This document shows positions 44,821 through 53,416 of a DNA stretch of 57,690 bases, one piece after another. The position numbers were made by a program, and so were the translations under genes. The DNA comes from Paraburkholderia mimosarum LMG 23256 = NBRC 106338. Its GTDB lineage: Bacteria > Pseudomonadota > Gammaproteobacteria > Burkholderiales > Burkholderiaceae. Where the stretch lies: contig NZ_BBJJ01000043.1 of assembly GCF_000739815.1 (NCBI RefSeq), positions 1 to 57,690 of the forward strand, written 5' to 3'. The stretch's first letter is position 1; every line of letters starts with the position of its first letter. The notes below the pieces were generated by a model. It saw only the letters and a list, made by a program, of their open reading frames with translations. It was not told the origin of the DNA and did no database searches.

Positions 44821-45799
44821 GACGCACTTTCCCTCTGAAAACCCAGTAGCTGAGCGCCGTGTACGCGAGGATGACGGGCAGAATGAACGCCGCGCCCGCT
44901 AGCGTGAACACCTGGCTTTCGCGCGGCGCGGCCGCTTCCCAGAGCGTGAGGCTTTGCGGAATCGCATAGGGCCACAGGCTCACGAGCAGGCCCGCGTAGC
45001 CGAGCAGCACGAGGCCGATGGCCGCGATGAACGGCGTCTTGTGATGGCGCGCGTGCACGGCCCAGCGCATCCATGCGGCGCACGCGAGCACGAGCAGCGG
45101 CACCGGCGCGAGCCGCCAGAAGAGACCCGAGCCGAACCAGCGTTCTGCGATCGCCGGGTCCTGCAGCGGCGTCCACAGGCTGACGAGCGCGATGAAGCCG
45201 AGCAGCATGACCGTGAGCGGCCACACGAGCTTGTGCAGGCGGCGTTGCAGGTCGCCCTCGGTTTTCGCCACCAGCCAGCAGCAGCCGAGCAGTGCATAGG
45301 TCGCGACGAGCCCGAAGCCCGAGAGCAGGCTGAACGGCGTGAGCCAGCCGAAGGCGTCGCCGGCGAAGCGGCCGTCGTCGATCGGAATGCCTTGCAGGAA
45401 GGCGCCGAGCGCGATGCCCTGGAAAAACGCCGCCCCCGTGGAGCCGCCGATGAACGCGAGATCCCACAGATGTTTCGTACGATTGGCCTTGGCGCGAACC
45501 TCGAACGACACGCCGCGGAAGATCAGGCACGCGAGCATGAAAACGAGCGGCAGGTAGAGCGCGGAGAGCACGGTCGAGTAGACGACCGGGAACACGGCGA
45601 AGAGCCCCGCGCCGCCGAGCACGAGCCAGGTCTCGTTGCCGTCCCAGACGGGTGCGACCGTGTTCATCATGAGGTCGCGTTCCTCCTCGTCGGGGAACAG
45701 CGGAAACACGATGCCGATGCCGAGGTCGAAGCCGTCCAGCACCACATAGAGAAGAACGCCGAGCGCGATGATCGCGGCCCAGATGACGGTGACATCCAT
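44795..45799 (-). CDS. cydB: Cytochrome bd subunit II region, possible internal start
   Basis: This 334-residue CydB part would be made separately if translation starts at the internal ATG (45797-45799), which has a weak GAGG ~11 bases upstream. Length and content are complete for a subunit II with about nine helices. See the fused entry for the continuous frame. Confidence 0.7.
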   Translation of the reverse strand: MDVTVIWAAIIALGVLLYVVLDGFDLGIGIVFPLFPDEEERDLMMNTVAPVWDGNETWLVLGGAGLFAVFPVVYSTVLSALYLPLVFMLACLIFRGVSFEVRAKANRTKHLWDLAFIGGSTGAAFFQGIALGAFLQGIPIDDGRFAGDAFGWLTPFSLLSGFGLVATYALLGCCWLVAKTEGDLQRRLHKLVWPLTVMLLGFIALVSLWTPLQDPAIAERWFGSGLFWRLAPVPLLVLACAAWMRWAVHARHHKTPFIAAIGLVLLGYAGLLVSLWPYAIPQSLTLWEAAAPRESQVFTLAGAAFILPVILAYTALSYWVFRGKVRHGDTHHYH

Positions 45800-47275
45800 T
45801 TGCTTGCTAGCCTCGTAACGATGAATGCGGGGAGCCTCAGCGTCGATCAGCTGATCGGCGGCGGACATGGGGCGGCGTGCTGCCTGATTCGCGGCGAGCG
45901 CCGGGCGGGCAAGGCGCGGTTCATGCGGCTCGTGCGGCTCGTGCGGCGTCTCGCCGGGCAGCGCAGGGCCGGTGCGAAGGAGCTTGAGCAGGTAGTAAAT
46001 GCCCGTGCCGAACACGAGGAAATAGACGGCCACGAACGCCATCAGCGAAACGCCCACCTGTTGCGCCGTGAGCGGCGACACCGCTTGCGCCGTGCGCATC
46101 ACGCCATAGATCACCCAGGGCTGGCGGCCGGCTTCGGTCGTGACCCAGCCCGCGAGCAGCGTGATGAAGCCGGTCGGCCCCATCGCGAGTGCGAAGCGCT
46201 GGAAACCGCGCGATTCGTAGAGCGTGCCGCGGCGGCGCAGCACCCAGCCGGTCACGCCGAGCGCGATCATCAGGATACCTAAGCCAACCATGACACGGAA
46301 GCTCCAGAACAGGATCAGCGAATTGGGCCGCTCGTCGGCGGGAAACGATTTGAGGCCCTTGATCTCGCCGTCCCAGCTGTGCGTGAGGATCAGGCTGCCC
46401 AGGTGCGGAACGGAAACCGCGTAGCGCGTCGTTTCCGCCTGCATGTCGGGAATGCCGAAGAGGTTGAGCGCAGTGCCGCCCTGTTCGGTGTCCCACAGTC
46501 CTTCGATCGCGGCGATTTTCGCGGGCTGATATTCGCGCGTGTTCAGGCCGTGCGCATCGCCGACGAAGGCCTGCACCGGCGCGAGCACGAGCAGGAGGCC
46601 GAGCGCCATCGAAAACATCTTCTTGATGGCGGGGTCACGCCGGCCCTTTAGCAGGTGCCACGCGCCGCTCGCGGCCACGACGAGCGCGGCCACGATGAAC
46701 GCGGCGATCGCCATGTGCGCGAGACGGTACGGAAACGACGGATTGAAGATGATCTTGAACCAGTCAGTCGGCACGACCCGGCCGTCGATGATTTCGAAGC
46801 CTTGTGGCGTTTGCATCCAGCTATTCGAGGCGAGAATCCAGAATGTGGAGATGAGCGTGCCGACGGCGACCATCAGCGTCGCGCCGAAGTGGGCACGCGG
46901 GCTCACGCGGTTCCAGCCGAACAGCATGATGCCGAGGAAGCCCGCTTCGAGAAAGAACGCGGTCATGACCTCGTACATGAGCAGCGGCCCGGTGACGGGG
47001 CCCGCGAACGACGAGAATCCCGCCCAGTTCGTGCCGAACTCGTAGCTCATGACGACGCCGGAAACGACGCCCATCCCGAAGGCGACGGCGAAGACCTTCG
47101 ACCAGAAGAGGCAAAGGTCCTTGTAGAACGGCTGGCGCGTTCTGAGCCAGCAGCCTTCGAGCACGGCGATGAAGCTCGCAAGACCGATGGAGAGCGCCGG
47201 AAAGACGATATGGAACGAGACGGTGAAGGCGAACTGCAGCCGGGCCAGGTCGAAGGCGGAAAGTGACGTGTGCAT
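44795..47275 (-). CDS. cydA: Cytochrome bd (CIO-type) subunits I and II in one reading frame (CydA-CydB)
   Basis: One uninterrupted frame of 826 residues. Residues 1-492 are CydA/CioA: haem ligand H22 in FTVSFHIVFP, the Glu of SYEFGTNW, the later His in RLAHMAIAAF and Met in FRVMVGLG, with a short Q-loop typical of cyanide-insensitive oxidases. A polar linker with HEP repeats and RRPMSAADQ leads to residues 493-826, a full CydB (MDVTVIWAAIIALGV, VLDGFDLGIG, DGNETWLVLGGAG). Normally these are separate genes. Here no stop separates them; an out-of-frame TAG lies 8 bases before the CydB methionine. The enzyme reduces O2 with quinol at low oxygen. Confidence 0.85.
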   Translation of the reverse strand: MHTSLSAFDLARLQFAFTVSFHIVFPALSIGLASFIAVLEGCWLRTRQPFYKDLCLFWSKVFAVAFGMGVVSGVVMSYEFGTNWAGFSSFAGPVTGPLLMYEVMTAFFLEAGFLGIMLFGWNRVSPRAHFGATLMVAVGTLISTFWILASNSWMQTPQGFEIIDGRVVPTDWFKIIFNPSFPYRLAHMAIAAFIVAALVVAASGAWHLLKGRRDPAIKKMFSMALGLLLVLAPVQAFVGDAHGLNTREYQPAKIAAIEGLWDTEQGGTALNLFGIPDMQAETTRYAVSVPHLGSLILTHSWDGEIKGLKSFPADERPNSLILFWSFRVMVGLGILMIALGVTGWVLRRRGTLYESRGFQRFALAMGPTGFITLLAGWVTTEAGRQPWVIYGVMRTAQAVSPLTAQQVGVSLMAFVAVYFLVFGTGIYYLLKLLRTGPALPGETPHEPHEPHEPRLARPALAANQAARRPMSAADQLIDAEAPRIHRYEASKQMDVTVIWAAIIALGVLLYVVLDGFDLGIGIVFPLFPDEEERDLMMNTVAPVWDGNETWLVLGGAGLFAVFPVVYSTVLSALYLPLVFMLACLIFRGVSFEVRAKANRTKHLWDLAFIGGSTGAAFFQGIALGAFLQGIPIDDGRFAGDAFGWLTPFSLLSGFGLVATYALLGCCWLVAKTEGDLQRRLHKLVWPLTVMLLGFIALVSLWTPLQDPAIAERWFGSGLFWRLAPVPLLVLACAAWMRWAVHARHHKTPFIAAIGLVLLGYAGLLVSLWPYAIPQSLTLWEAAAPRESQVFTLAGAAFILPVILAYTALSYWVFRGKVRHGDTHHYH

Positions 47276-47675
47276 GTGCGTGCCTGTTGCTTACGTACCG
47301 GAGTAACGCTGGTGAAATCTTCGCGAGGCGCCTTTAGCGGGGCGCGGCTCTGCGTGCGATGGACGTAAGCCTAGGGGAACCGTGGCGATTCTGCTGCACT
47401 GCGACGTGTGCCAGCATGTCGCACTGGTCAAGCTCGATGAAACTAAAACATGCGCTAACGCATTGATAACGATCAATTTAGATTAAACGTTCATTGCGCT
47501 GAGGGGCGGCAGAAGGGTGGCTCGCTGCGTCAATAGACCGCGCGGTGGAGCGGGGTGCGTCGATGGGCCTCGGCGTGCGGCGCCAGGCTATCGTGTGGGA
47601 ATTCAGGCGCGCCTTGCCGCGCGAGCGCTGCGAACGCGGCAAGGAAAGATAAGGAATCCGATTGAAATCGAGGCG
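47276..47675. other. Intergenic control region upstream of the CIO operon
   Basis: This 400-base gap holds the FNR/ANR box at 47463-47476 and an AT-rich patch (47440-47495). I see no gene in it; short open frames lack ribosome sites and family features. The rightmost ~180 bases are downstream of the tautomerase gene and show no T-run terminator. Confidence 0.6.
47463..47476. promoter_or_regulatory. FNR/ANR box
   Basis: TTGATAACGATCAA is a perfect match to the consensus TTGAT-N4-ATCAA. It lies ~190 bases upstream of cydA. FNR-type activation from -41.5 would put the transcript start near 47428 with a ~150-base leader. It fits oxygen-limited induction of a high-affinity oxidase. Confidence 0.75.
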
Positions 47676-47864
47676 TCAGCGCGGATCGCTCCACAGCTTG
47701 CCGGCCGTCGCCCAGTTTTCCGGCTTCACGTCGTGAAAGACGATGTCGACGGATTGCGGCTCGACGCCGAGCACCTTGCAGGTCGTCTCGGTCAACGCCG
47801 CGGCGAGCTGGCGTTTTTGCTCGACGCTGCGGCCTTCGAACATCTCGATATGGAAAGTCGGCAT
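47676..47864 (-). CDS. 4-Oxalocrotonate tautomerase-family protein
   Basis: The protein has 62 residues with the catalytic N-terminal proline (MPTFHIEMFEGRS) and the family core EQKRQLAAALTETTCKVLGV and VDIVFHDVKPENWA. It would be active after loss of Met1. GGAG precedes the ATG. It is 45 bases downstream of the aldolase-like gene, and the two may act on the same keto/enol acid. Confidence 0.9.
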   Translation of the reverse strand: MPTFHIEMFEGRSVEQKRQLAAALTETTCKVLGVEPQSVDIVFHDVKPENWATAGKLWSDPR

Positions 47865-47909
47865 GGGGGTCTCCGTGGCAAGGTTGGCATGGCGATGAAA
47901 AAAGAGGCC

Positions 47910-48686
47910 TCAGTCGCGATACGACGAATCGATGCGATCGAGTTTGCGCAGGAGCGCTGGCCATTCGAGCGCGCCTTCGACGGCGCCGCCGTCGCGCAAC
48001 TGCTCCGCTGCGCGTTCGGCGACCCCGGCCGGCGGCACGACGAGCGGCACGCCGCCGGCCTGCGCCTGCAGCTGGATTTCGCAGGCCTTGATGAGCGTCG
48101 CCATCAGCACATAGGCCTCGGCCACCGTGCGGCCGGTCGTGAGCGTGCCGTGATTGCGCAGCAGCATGGCCGGGTGCGCGCCGAGGCTCTCCGTGAGGCG
48201 CGCAGCTTCGGCGGGCGTGAAGGCGAGGCCTTCGTAGTCGTGCCACGCAAGCTGGCGGTAAAAGCGCAGCGCGTGCTGCGAGGCCGGCAGCAGGCCGTCG
48301 CGCTGGATCGATACCGCGATGCCCGCCGTATTGTGCAGATGCATCACGCATACGGCGTCGGGCCGCGCGAGATGCACCGCGGCGTGCAGCGCGAAGCCGG
48401 TCGCGTTCACGGGGTGCTCGCTCTTGCCGACAATGCGCCCTTCGGTGTCGATCTTCACGAGATTCGAGGCGCGCACTTCGTCGAAGGCGAGTCCGAAGGG
48501 ATTGATGAGAAAACGGCCGGGCTCGCCGGGCACCGCAGCCGAGACGTGCGTATAGATGAGGTCGTCCCAGCCGTTGAGCGCGATGAGGCGGTAAGCGGCG
48601 GCGAGATCGATGCGCAACTGCTGCTCGGCGGCCGAGCGGGGCGCGGTTTCGGCGCAGGTGCTCGTCGGGCGATGGGCGAAAGACAT
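47910..48686 (-). CDS. Class II aldolase/adducin-family protein
   Basis: The protein has 258 residues. Zn-ligand histidines typical of the fold appear in CVMHLHNTAG and in LLRNHGTLTTGRT, with NGWDDLIYTHVSAAVPGEPG near the start. Members include fuculose-phosphate aldolase and decarboxylases, but this subgroup (like yeast-adducin-type proteins) has no assigned substrate. GAAGGAG precedes the ATG. It is probably co-transcribed with the tautomerase downstream and the urea transporter 10 bases upstream. Confidence 0.88.
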   Translation of the reverse strand: MSFAHRPTSTCAETAPRSAAEQQLRIDLAAAYRLIALNGWDDLIYTHVSAAVPGEPGRFLINPFGLAFDEVRASNLVKIDTEGRIVGKSEHPVNATGFALHAAVHLARPDAVCVMHLHNTAGIAVSIQRDGLLPASQHALRFYRQLAWHDYEGLAFTPAEAARLTESLGAHPAMLLRNHGTLTTGRTVAEAYVLMATLIKACEIQLQAQAGGVPLVVPPAGVAERAAEQLRDGGAVEGALEWPALLRKLDRIDSSYRD

Positions 48687-48696
48687 GGCGACTCCT

Positions 48697-49662
48697 TCAG
48701 CGGGCGATGGGCGTTTCAGATGGCCTCAGTGGCGCGCGCATGGGCCGCGAGCGGCGCGACGCGGCTTGCGCGCACCAGCTTGCCAGCACGAACGGCGCGC
48801 TCAGCGCGGGCAGTCCGCAGCGCACGGCGGCCAGATGCAGAGCCGCAGCGAGCATGGTCGCACAGATCGCGGCGCGTGCGCCGAGCGCGCAGAGCGCGAG
48901 TGCGGCGAGCGCGCCGTTGAAGCCCGCGAGACCCGCGCCGACGGCGTCCGGCGTCGTGCCGCAAGCGAGTTCGACGACGCTTGCGAGCGCCGCGCCGCAG
49001 AGCGCATAAGCCGCCGCGCGCCGCGACGACCACGCGATCCCCGCAAACACGCACAGACCGGCCGCCGCGCCCGAGGCGAACGTGGTTTGCGCGAGGCCGC
49101 TCAATGCGCCGGCTGCGGCGTGCGTAGCGAGCACGAGCAGCGTGCCATCCGGGGCGGACAGTGCAGCGGCGTTCGCTGCAGCGGTGGTTACCGGGCCGGG
49201 ATGCAGCGGCAGCCAGATCCAGGTCGCAACGAGGCAGGGCGCGGAATAGAGCGCGAGCCGCACGCGCAGGAGGTGCCGGCTCAGCGGCTCGGCGATCCAC
49301 GCAGTCGCGCCGCCCGCCATGAGCGCGATGGCCGCCGCCGTGCCCGCATCGCCGACGAAGGTGTACGCCGCGAGCGCGGCAAGCGCGCCGTTGTAGCCCG
49401 CGAGGCCGTCGCGGATCGACGCTTGCGCGTGGCCCGCCACGAGCGCGCAGACGTTGGCCGCGGCGGCGCCGAGCAGCGCGGCCAGGGCGAGCTGCAAGTC
49501 GGTGAGCGCGAGCGCCGCGAGCAGGCACGCGCCCGTTCCCGCATGCGCTTGCAGCACGACCTGGCCCAGGCTGCGCAACAGCGCGCCCGAAGCGCTGCCG
49601 GCGGCGTCGGCCGGTTGCGCTGATGCGATGGTGCCGGAATCGGCGGGAGAACGGGCGGGCAT
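48697..49662 (-). CDS. Urea transporter (UT family)
   Basis: This 321-residue membrane protein has two internally repeated halves, each with the urea-channel signature (DGLAGYNGALAALAAYTF in the first, AGLAGFNGALAALALCAL in the second). Ten or so helices fit the UT/Yut fold of a passive urea channel. No urease or ammonium genes are near. The start MPARSPADSG at 49662 is chosen over a longer, low-quality frame. It heads a likely three-gene unit with the aldolase-like protein and tautomerase. Confidence 0.85.
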   Translation of the reverse strand: MPARSPADSGTIASAQPADAAGSASGALLRSLGQVVLQAHAGTGACLLAALALTDLQLALAALLGAAAANVCALVAGHAQASIRDGLAGYNGALAALAAYTFVGDAGTAAAIALMAGGATAWIAEPLSRHLLRVRLALYSAPCLVATWIWLPLHPGPVTTAAANAAALSAPDGTLLVLATHAAAGALSGLAQTTFASGAAAGLCVFAGIAWSSRRAAAYALCGAALASVVELACGTTPDAVGAGLAGFNGALAALALCALGARAAICATMLAAALHLAAVRCGLPALSAPFVLASWCAQAASRRSRPMRAPLRPSETPIAR

Positions 49663-49943
49663 CGCGAACGCGTGGCTTGCGGGTATGGGTGGATAAGGCC
49701 GGATCCTGAGCCGTCGAGGCGCGCGCGGACGGCCGGAGTGGCGATCATAGGCGATGCAGGCGGTCTCGGGCATGCTCGCAGGTTGATAGTCGATATTTTT
49801 CGCGCGGGCCATGCGGGTGGCCACGCCGTATTCGCTTCGCGAGCACCCGCGTTACGATACGCAAGCGGCGATGACTGTTACCACAGCTCCGCATGGGGCC
49901 GGAGAAGGGCTTTGCACCCACTCCGCCGAACAGGAGGCGAGCA

Positions 49944-50525
49944 ATGCGTGAAGTGCGTTGGGCATCCGAGACGGGCGAGGGCATCGAGCACCTGGCGTTC
50001 GATGCGAACTACGGCCCGAAGTCTGGCGAGAAAGGCGCCACGATCCGTGCCGAAAGCGTGGTCGCAGGCGAGCGCTACGGCAAGTCCTATGGCCTGTGCT
50101 ACGCGATCGAGTGCGATGCGCGCTGGCGCGTGCGCTGGGCCGCGCTGCGCGTGATGGGCGGCCGCTCGCTCGTGCTTCACGGCGACGGCGAGGGTCACTG
50201 GCAAGACGGCGAGGGGCGCGTGCTGCACGCGCTCGAAGGCTGCATCGACATCGATATCGCCGCGACGCCGTTCACGAACACGCTGCCCATCCGGCGCCTC
50301 GGCCTCGCACGCGGCGAGCGACAGCCGATCCGCGTCGTGTACATCGCCGCGCCCGAACTGGAGCCGAGGCCCGTCGAGCAGGCGTACGTCTGCATCGAGC
50401 GCGACCGGGAATACCGTTACGAGGGCATTTTCCGCGACTTCACGGCGAATCTGCGTGTGGACGAAGACGGCCTCGTCATCGACTATCCCACGCTGTTCCG
50501 GCGCTTGCCGTTGCCGCAGCGGTAG
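49944..50525 (+). CDS. Putative glycolipid-binding (PF06475-type) protein
   Basis: The protein has 193 residues with the pattern of the putative glycolipid-binding family: MREVRWASETGEGIEHLAFD at the start, the WRVRWAALRV strand, then GCIDIDIAATPFTNTLPIRR and FTANLRVDEDGLVIDYPTLF at the end. It is soluble, without a signal peptide. CAGGAGGCGAGC precedes the ATG. The family's role is poorly known; the name comes from remote structural likeness. Confidence 0.82.
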   Translation: MREVRWASETGEGIEHLAFDANYGPKSGEKGATIRAESVVAGERYGKSYGLCYAIECDARWRVRWAALRVMGGRSLVLHGDGEGHWQDGEGRVLHALEGCIDIDIAATPFTNTLPIRRLGLARGERQPIRVVYIAAPELEPRPVEQAYVCIERDREYRYEGIFRDFTANLRVDEDGLVIDYPTLFRRLPLPQR

Positions 50526-50558
50526 GGCCGGGCCAGGAGAAACGAAAGACGCAAAACG

Positions 50559-51740
50559 TCAAGCCGCGGCGCCTGTGCTCTTGCCGAACAGCAACTGCTC
50601 GATCAGCGTGTTGTCGATGGTCTCGTTGTTGAGCGTGCGCGCGAGCAGTTCGCCTGCGAGCAGTTGCGGCGAAAACACCATGTCGGGTTGCAGAAGGCGC
50701 AGCCGCTGCAGGTTGCGGCTGTCGTTCACGAGAGCCACGGTGCGTACCTTCGGCGCGATCTCCTTGATCGCGAGTATCACGAAGGCGTTTTCCGCGTCGT
50801 CCGAGCGCAGCGCGAGCGCGGCGAGCGCCGTCTCTGCGCCCGCGTTGTGCAGCGTGGCGGTGTCGCTCGCATCGCCGACGATGAGGTCCGCCTCGTTCGG
50901 ATAAGTGTGGGGACTATTGGGCGCGACGATCACGGTTGCCGAATAGCCGCGCTTGAGGAGCCCCGCGTACACGCTATGCGCGAGCGGCGACGCGCCGACG
51001 ATCAGATAGTGGTTCTTGCGGGTCACGTTGGAAATCCCTCCTTTCACGATGCGTTTCAGATGCCCGCCGATCACGGGCCCGATCACGGCGCTGATCGAGG
51101 TCGCGAACACGGTGATGCCCAGCACGATGACCGAAGCCGTGAACAGCCGCGCGGTGTCCGAGTGCGGCACGATATCGCCGTAGCCGACCGTGGACATCGA
51201 CACGATCGAGAAATAAAACGCAGTGACGAGGTTGCGGATGGGCGGTGCGAAGTCGTCGCCGAGATACAGCGCGCCGAACACCGCGTAGACGATCAACGAG
51301 CCGATGCTCAGGAATGCGAACAAGGAGCCCGCGGCGACGCTCGCGCGATCGAAACGGCGCCAGTAATAGATGAGCGCGCAGGCGATTGCAAGCGAGAAGG
51401 CGGCGAGCGCGTGGCTGCGATAGTCGCCCCATAGGCAAATGCTGGCCGCGCCGGCTAGCAGCACCAGCGAGAGCACCCACGCCACGCGGGCCCGCAGCGC
51501 GATGCCGAATGACATCATCGTGAGGCCGGTGGCGGCCAGCGCCTGCGGCAGGGCGAGCACGCCGAACGCGTTGATGAGCGTGATCCAGTCGTCGAACCAG
51601 TTGCCGCGCGCGTGTTCGAGCGCCTTCCGTGCGACGGGGCGCACCAGCAACAGGCCGTCCAGTACCATCAGCAAGGCCAGGTAGCCGTGCGGCACGACTC
51701 CTCTGGCGTAGCCGCGCAGGCGGCGTGCGAACGCCTTCAT
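50559..51740 (-). CDS. Voltage-gated-type K+ channel with NAD-binding (TrkA-N) domain
   Basis: The protein has 393 residues with about six helices. The pore helix is followed by the K+ selectivity filter MSTVGYGDIVP (residues ~200-210), then a cytosolic RCK/TrkA-N domain beginning NHYLIVGASPLAHSVYAGLLKRGY (Rossmann fold). It resembles E. coli Kch. Its start overlaps the MscS gene stop by 4 bases (ATGA), so the two channels are translated together. Confidence 0.9.
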   Translation of the reverse strand: MKAFARRLRGYARGVVPHGYLALLMVLDGLLLVRPVARKALEHARGNWFDDWITLINAFGVLALPQALAATGLTMMSFGIALRARVAWVLSLVLLAGAASICLWGDYRSHALAAFSLAIACALIYYWRRFDRASVAAGSLFAFLSIGSLIVYAVFGALYLGDDFAPPIRNLVTAFYFSIVSMSTVGYGDIVPHSDTARLFTASVIVLGITVFATSISAVIGPVIGGHLKRIVKGGISNVTRKNHYLIVGASPLAHSVYAGLLKRGYSATVIVAPNSPHTYPNEADLIVGDASDTATLHNAGAETALAALALRSDDAENAFVILAIKEIAPKVRTVALVNDSRNLQRLRLLQPDMVFSPQLLAGELLARTLNNETIDNTLIEQLLFGKSTGAAA

Positions 51741-52624
51741 TGCGGCGATTGCTGGACCTGTCGCTGGTCTTGTCCGGCATCGGCCGCTTGCGTCTGCACG
51801 ATGTGCAGCTCGCGCGTGCGCAGCGGCAGTGAGCATTGCGCGTCATTGAGCGTCTGACGCACCTTGCGGGAAAGCTCCCAGCGCATTTCCCAGAACGTGT
51901 CGATGTTCGACCACACGCGGACATTGAGCACGGCGATGCTGTCGTCGAAGCGGATCACCATCACCTGCGGCGCGGGCGAAGCCAGCACGCGCGGGTCGGC
52001 GGCGGCCAGCGCGCGCAGCGCGTCGATCGCGTGGTTCACGTCGTCGCGCACCGACACTTCCACTTCGAGGTCGAGCCGCCGCGTGGGATTGCGGCTGTAA
52101 TTGCGGATCGAATTGCTCCACAGCGCGCCGTTCGGCACGTATTCGCAGATGCCGTCGGGTTTCGTGAGGCGCGTGGTGAAGAGATTCACTTCCTCGACGG
52201 TGCCCGCGACGACGCCGCTCCCGCCGCCGCCGTCGATATAGTCGCCCACCCTGAAGGGCCGCAGCAGCAACAGCATGATGCCGGCCGCGATGTTCTGGAG
52301 CGTGCCTTGCAGCGCGAGGCCGATGGCGAGACCGGCCGCGCCGAGCACCGCGACGATGCTGGCGGTCTGGATGCCGATCTGCGAGAGCGCGCCGATCACG
52401 GCGATGAGGCGCACGCCCCACACGGCCGTATCGCGCACGATGGGGCGCAGCGTGGGGTCGATGCCGCCGCCGCGCCGCGCGATCCAGTTGGCCACGCGCC
52501 GCGAGACCCACCAGCCGATCCACAGGATCGCGGCGGCCGCGCACAGGCGCAGCGCGAGCGCGGCGAGCGCGTCCCACAGGAAGCTCCAGTTCGACGGGTG
52601 TACCTGGACGAGGAGGGATTGCAT
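51737..52624 (-). CDS. MscS-family mechanosensitive ion channel
   Basis: The protein has 295 residues. Three N-terminal helices lead to the pore-lining helix VLGAAGLAIGLALQGTLQNI (glycine/alanine packing as in MscS TM3). The beta domain carries LRPFRVGDYID and VEEVNLFTTRLTKPDG. The C-terminus is polar (Gln-rich). It opens on hypo-osmotic shock to release solutes. It heads a two-gene unit with the K+ channel. Confidence 0.93.
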   Translation of the reverse strand: MQSLLVQVHPSNWSFLWDALAALALRLCAAAAILWIGWWVSRRVANWIARRGGGIDPTLRPIVRDTAVWGVRLIAVIGALSQIGIQTASIVAVLGAAGLAIGLALQGTLQNIAAGIMLLLLRPFRVGDYIDGGGGSGVVAGTVEEVNLFTTRLTKPDGICEYVPNGALWSNSIRNYSRNPTRRLDLEVEVSVRDDVNHAIDALRALAAADPRVLASPAPQVMVIRFDDSIAVLNVRVWSNIDTFWEMRWELSRKVRQTLNDAQCSLPLRTRELHIVQTQAADAGQDQRQVQQSPQ

Positions 52625-52765
52625 GGGTGAAAAGTCCTTGTCTTCGGAGCAGCGGCGCGAGGCCCGGCTCCGTTGCGAAAGGACGTATTGTACGAGCGGC
52701 GTTTCACTTGCGGCGCGCGCGCGCCCGAACGCCGGGCGTTTTCGGGCGCTGTGTCAGCCGCTGTG

Positions 52766-53308
52766 TCAGCCTTTGGGCGGTGCGTCCGCGCCTTGCCCGA
52801 GCGTGCGCTGCATGAGCGCCGTGTCGCGCCACTCGCCGTGCTTGAAGCCGACGCCGCGCAGCGTGCCGGTCAGCACGAAGCCGTGGCGCTCGTGCAACTT
52901 CAGCGAGCCGCCGCGCGGGTCGGCGACCACGGCGATCATCTGCCGCCACTGGCCCGCCTCGCAGCGATCGATCAGCGCGCCGAGGAGCGTGTGTCCGAGA
53001 CCGCGTCCGCGAAAGGCCTCGTCGATGTAGATCGAATCTTCGACCGTGAAGCGGTACGCCGGGCGCGGCCGGTAAGGCGTGGCGTAGCAGTAGCCCGCCA
53101 CGCGGCCGTCGATCTCCGCGACGAGCCAGGGCAGGCCGTGTTCGCGCACGGCGGCATGACGGCGCAGGAGTTCGTCGAGCGAGGGCGGTGTTTCCTCGAA
53201 CGAGGCCGCGCCGTGCAGCACGTGGTGCGCGTAGATCGCGGCGATGGCGGGAAAGTCGTCTGTGGTGGCGTCGCGCACATGCGCTGGCGCGGCGGAGTGT
53301 GGGTTCAT
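52766..53308 (-). CDS. GNAT-family N-acetyltransferase (phosphinothricin/methionine sulfone type)
   Basis: The protein has 180 residues. VRDATTDDFPAIAAIYAHHVLHG and ETPPSLDELLRRHAAV are typical of the Pat/YncA branch, and FRGRGLGHTLLGALI is the acetyl-CoA pyrophosphate loop. Such enzymes acetylate small amines, including phosphinothricin and methionine sulfoximine. The ATG at 53308 is preferred; the frame is open further upstream without similarity. Confidence 0.9.
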   Translation of the reverse strand: MNPHSAAPAHVRDATTDDFPAIAAIYAHHVLHGAASFEETPPSLDELLRRHAAVREHGLPWLVAEIDGRVAGYCYATPYRPRPAYRFTVEDSIYIDEAFRGRGLGHTLLGALIDRCEAGQWRQMIAVVADPRGGSLKLHERHGFVLTGTLRGVGFKHGEWRDTALMQRTLGQGADAPPKG

Positions 53309-53416
53309 CGGTTCGAGCAAGACGCGAAGGAGAGTGGCAACTCGCACTATGCCCCGCCCTGGCGCGCTTTTGAAGCGCGCCAAAAAACAGGCGGCTCGCA
53401 AGTCGTCAAACCGTCG

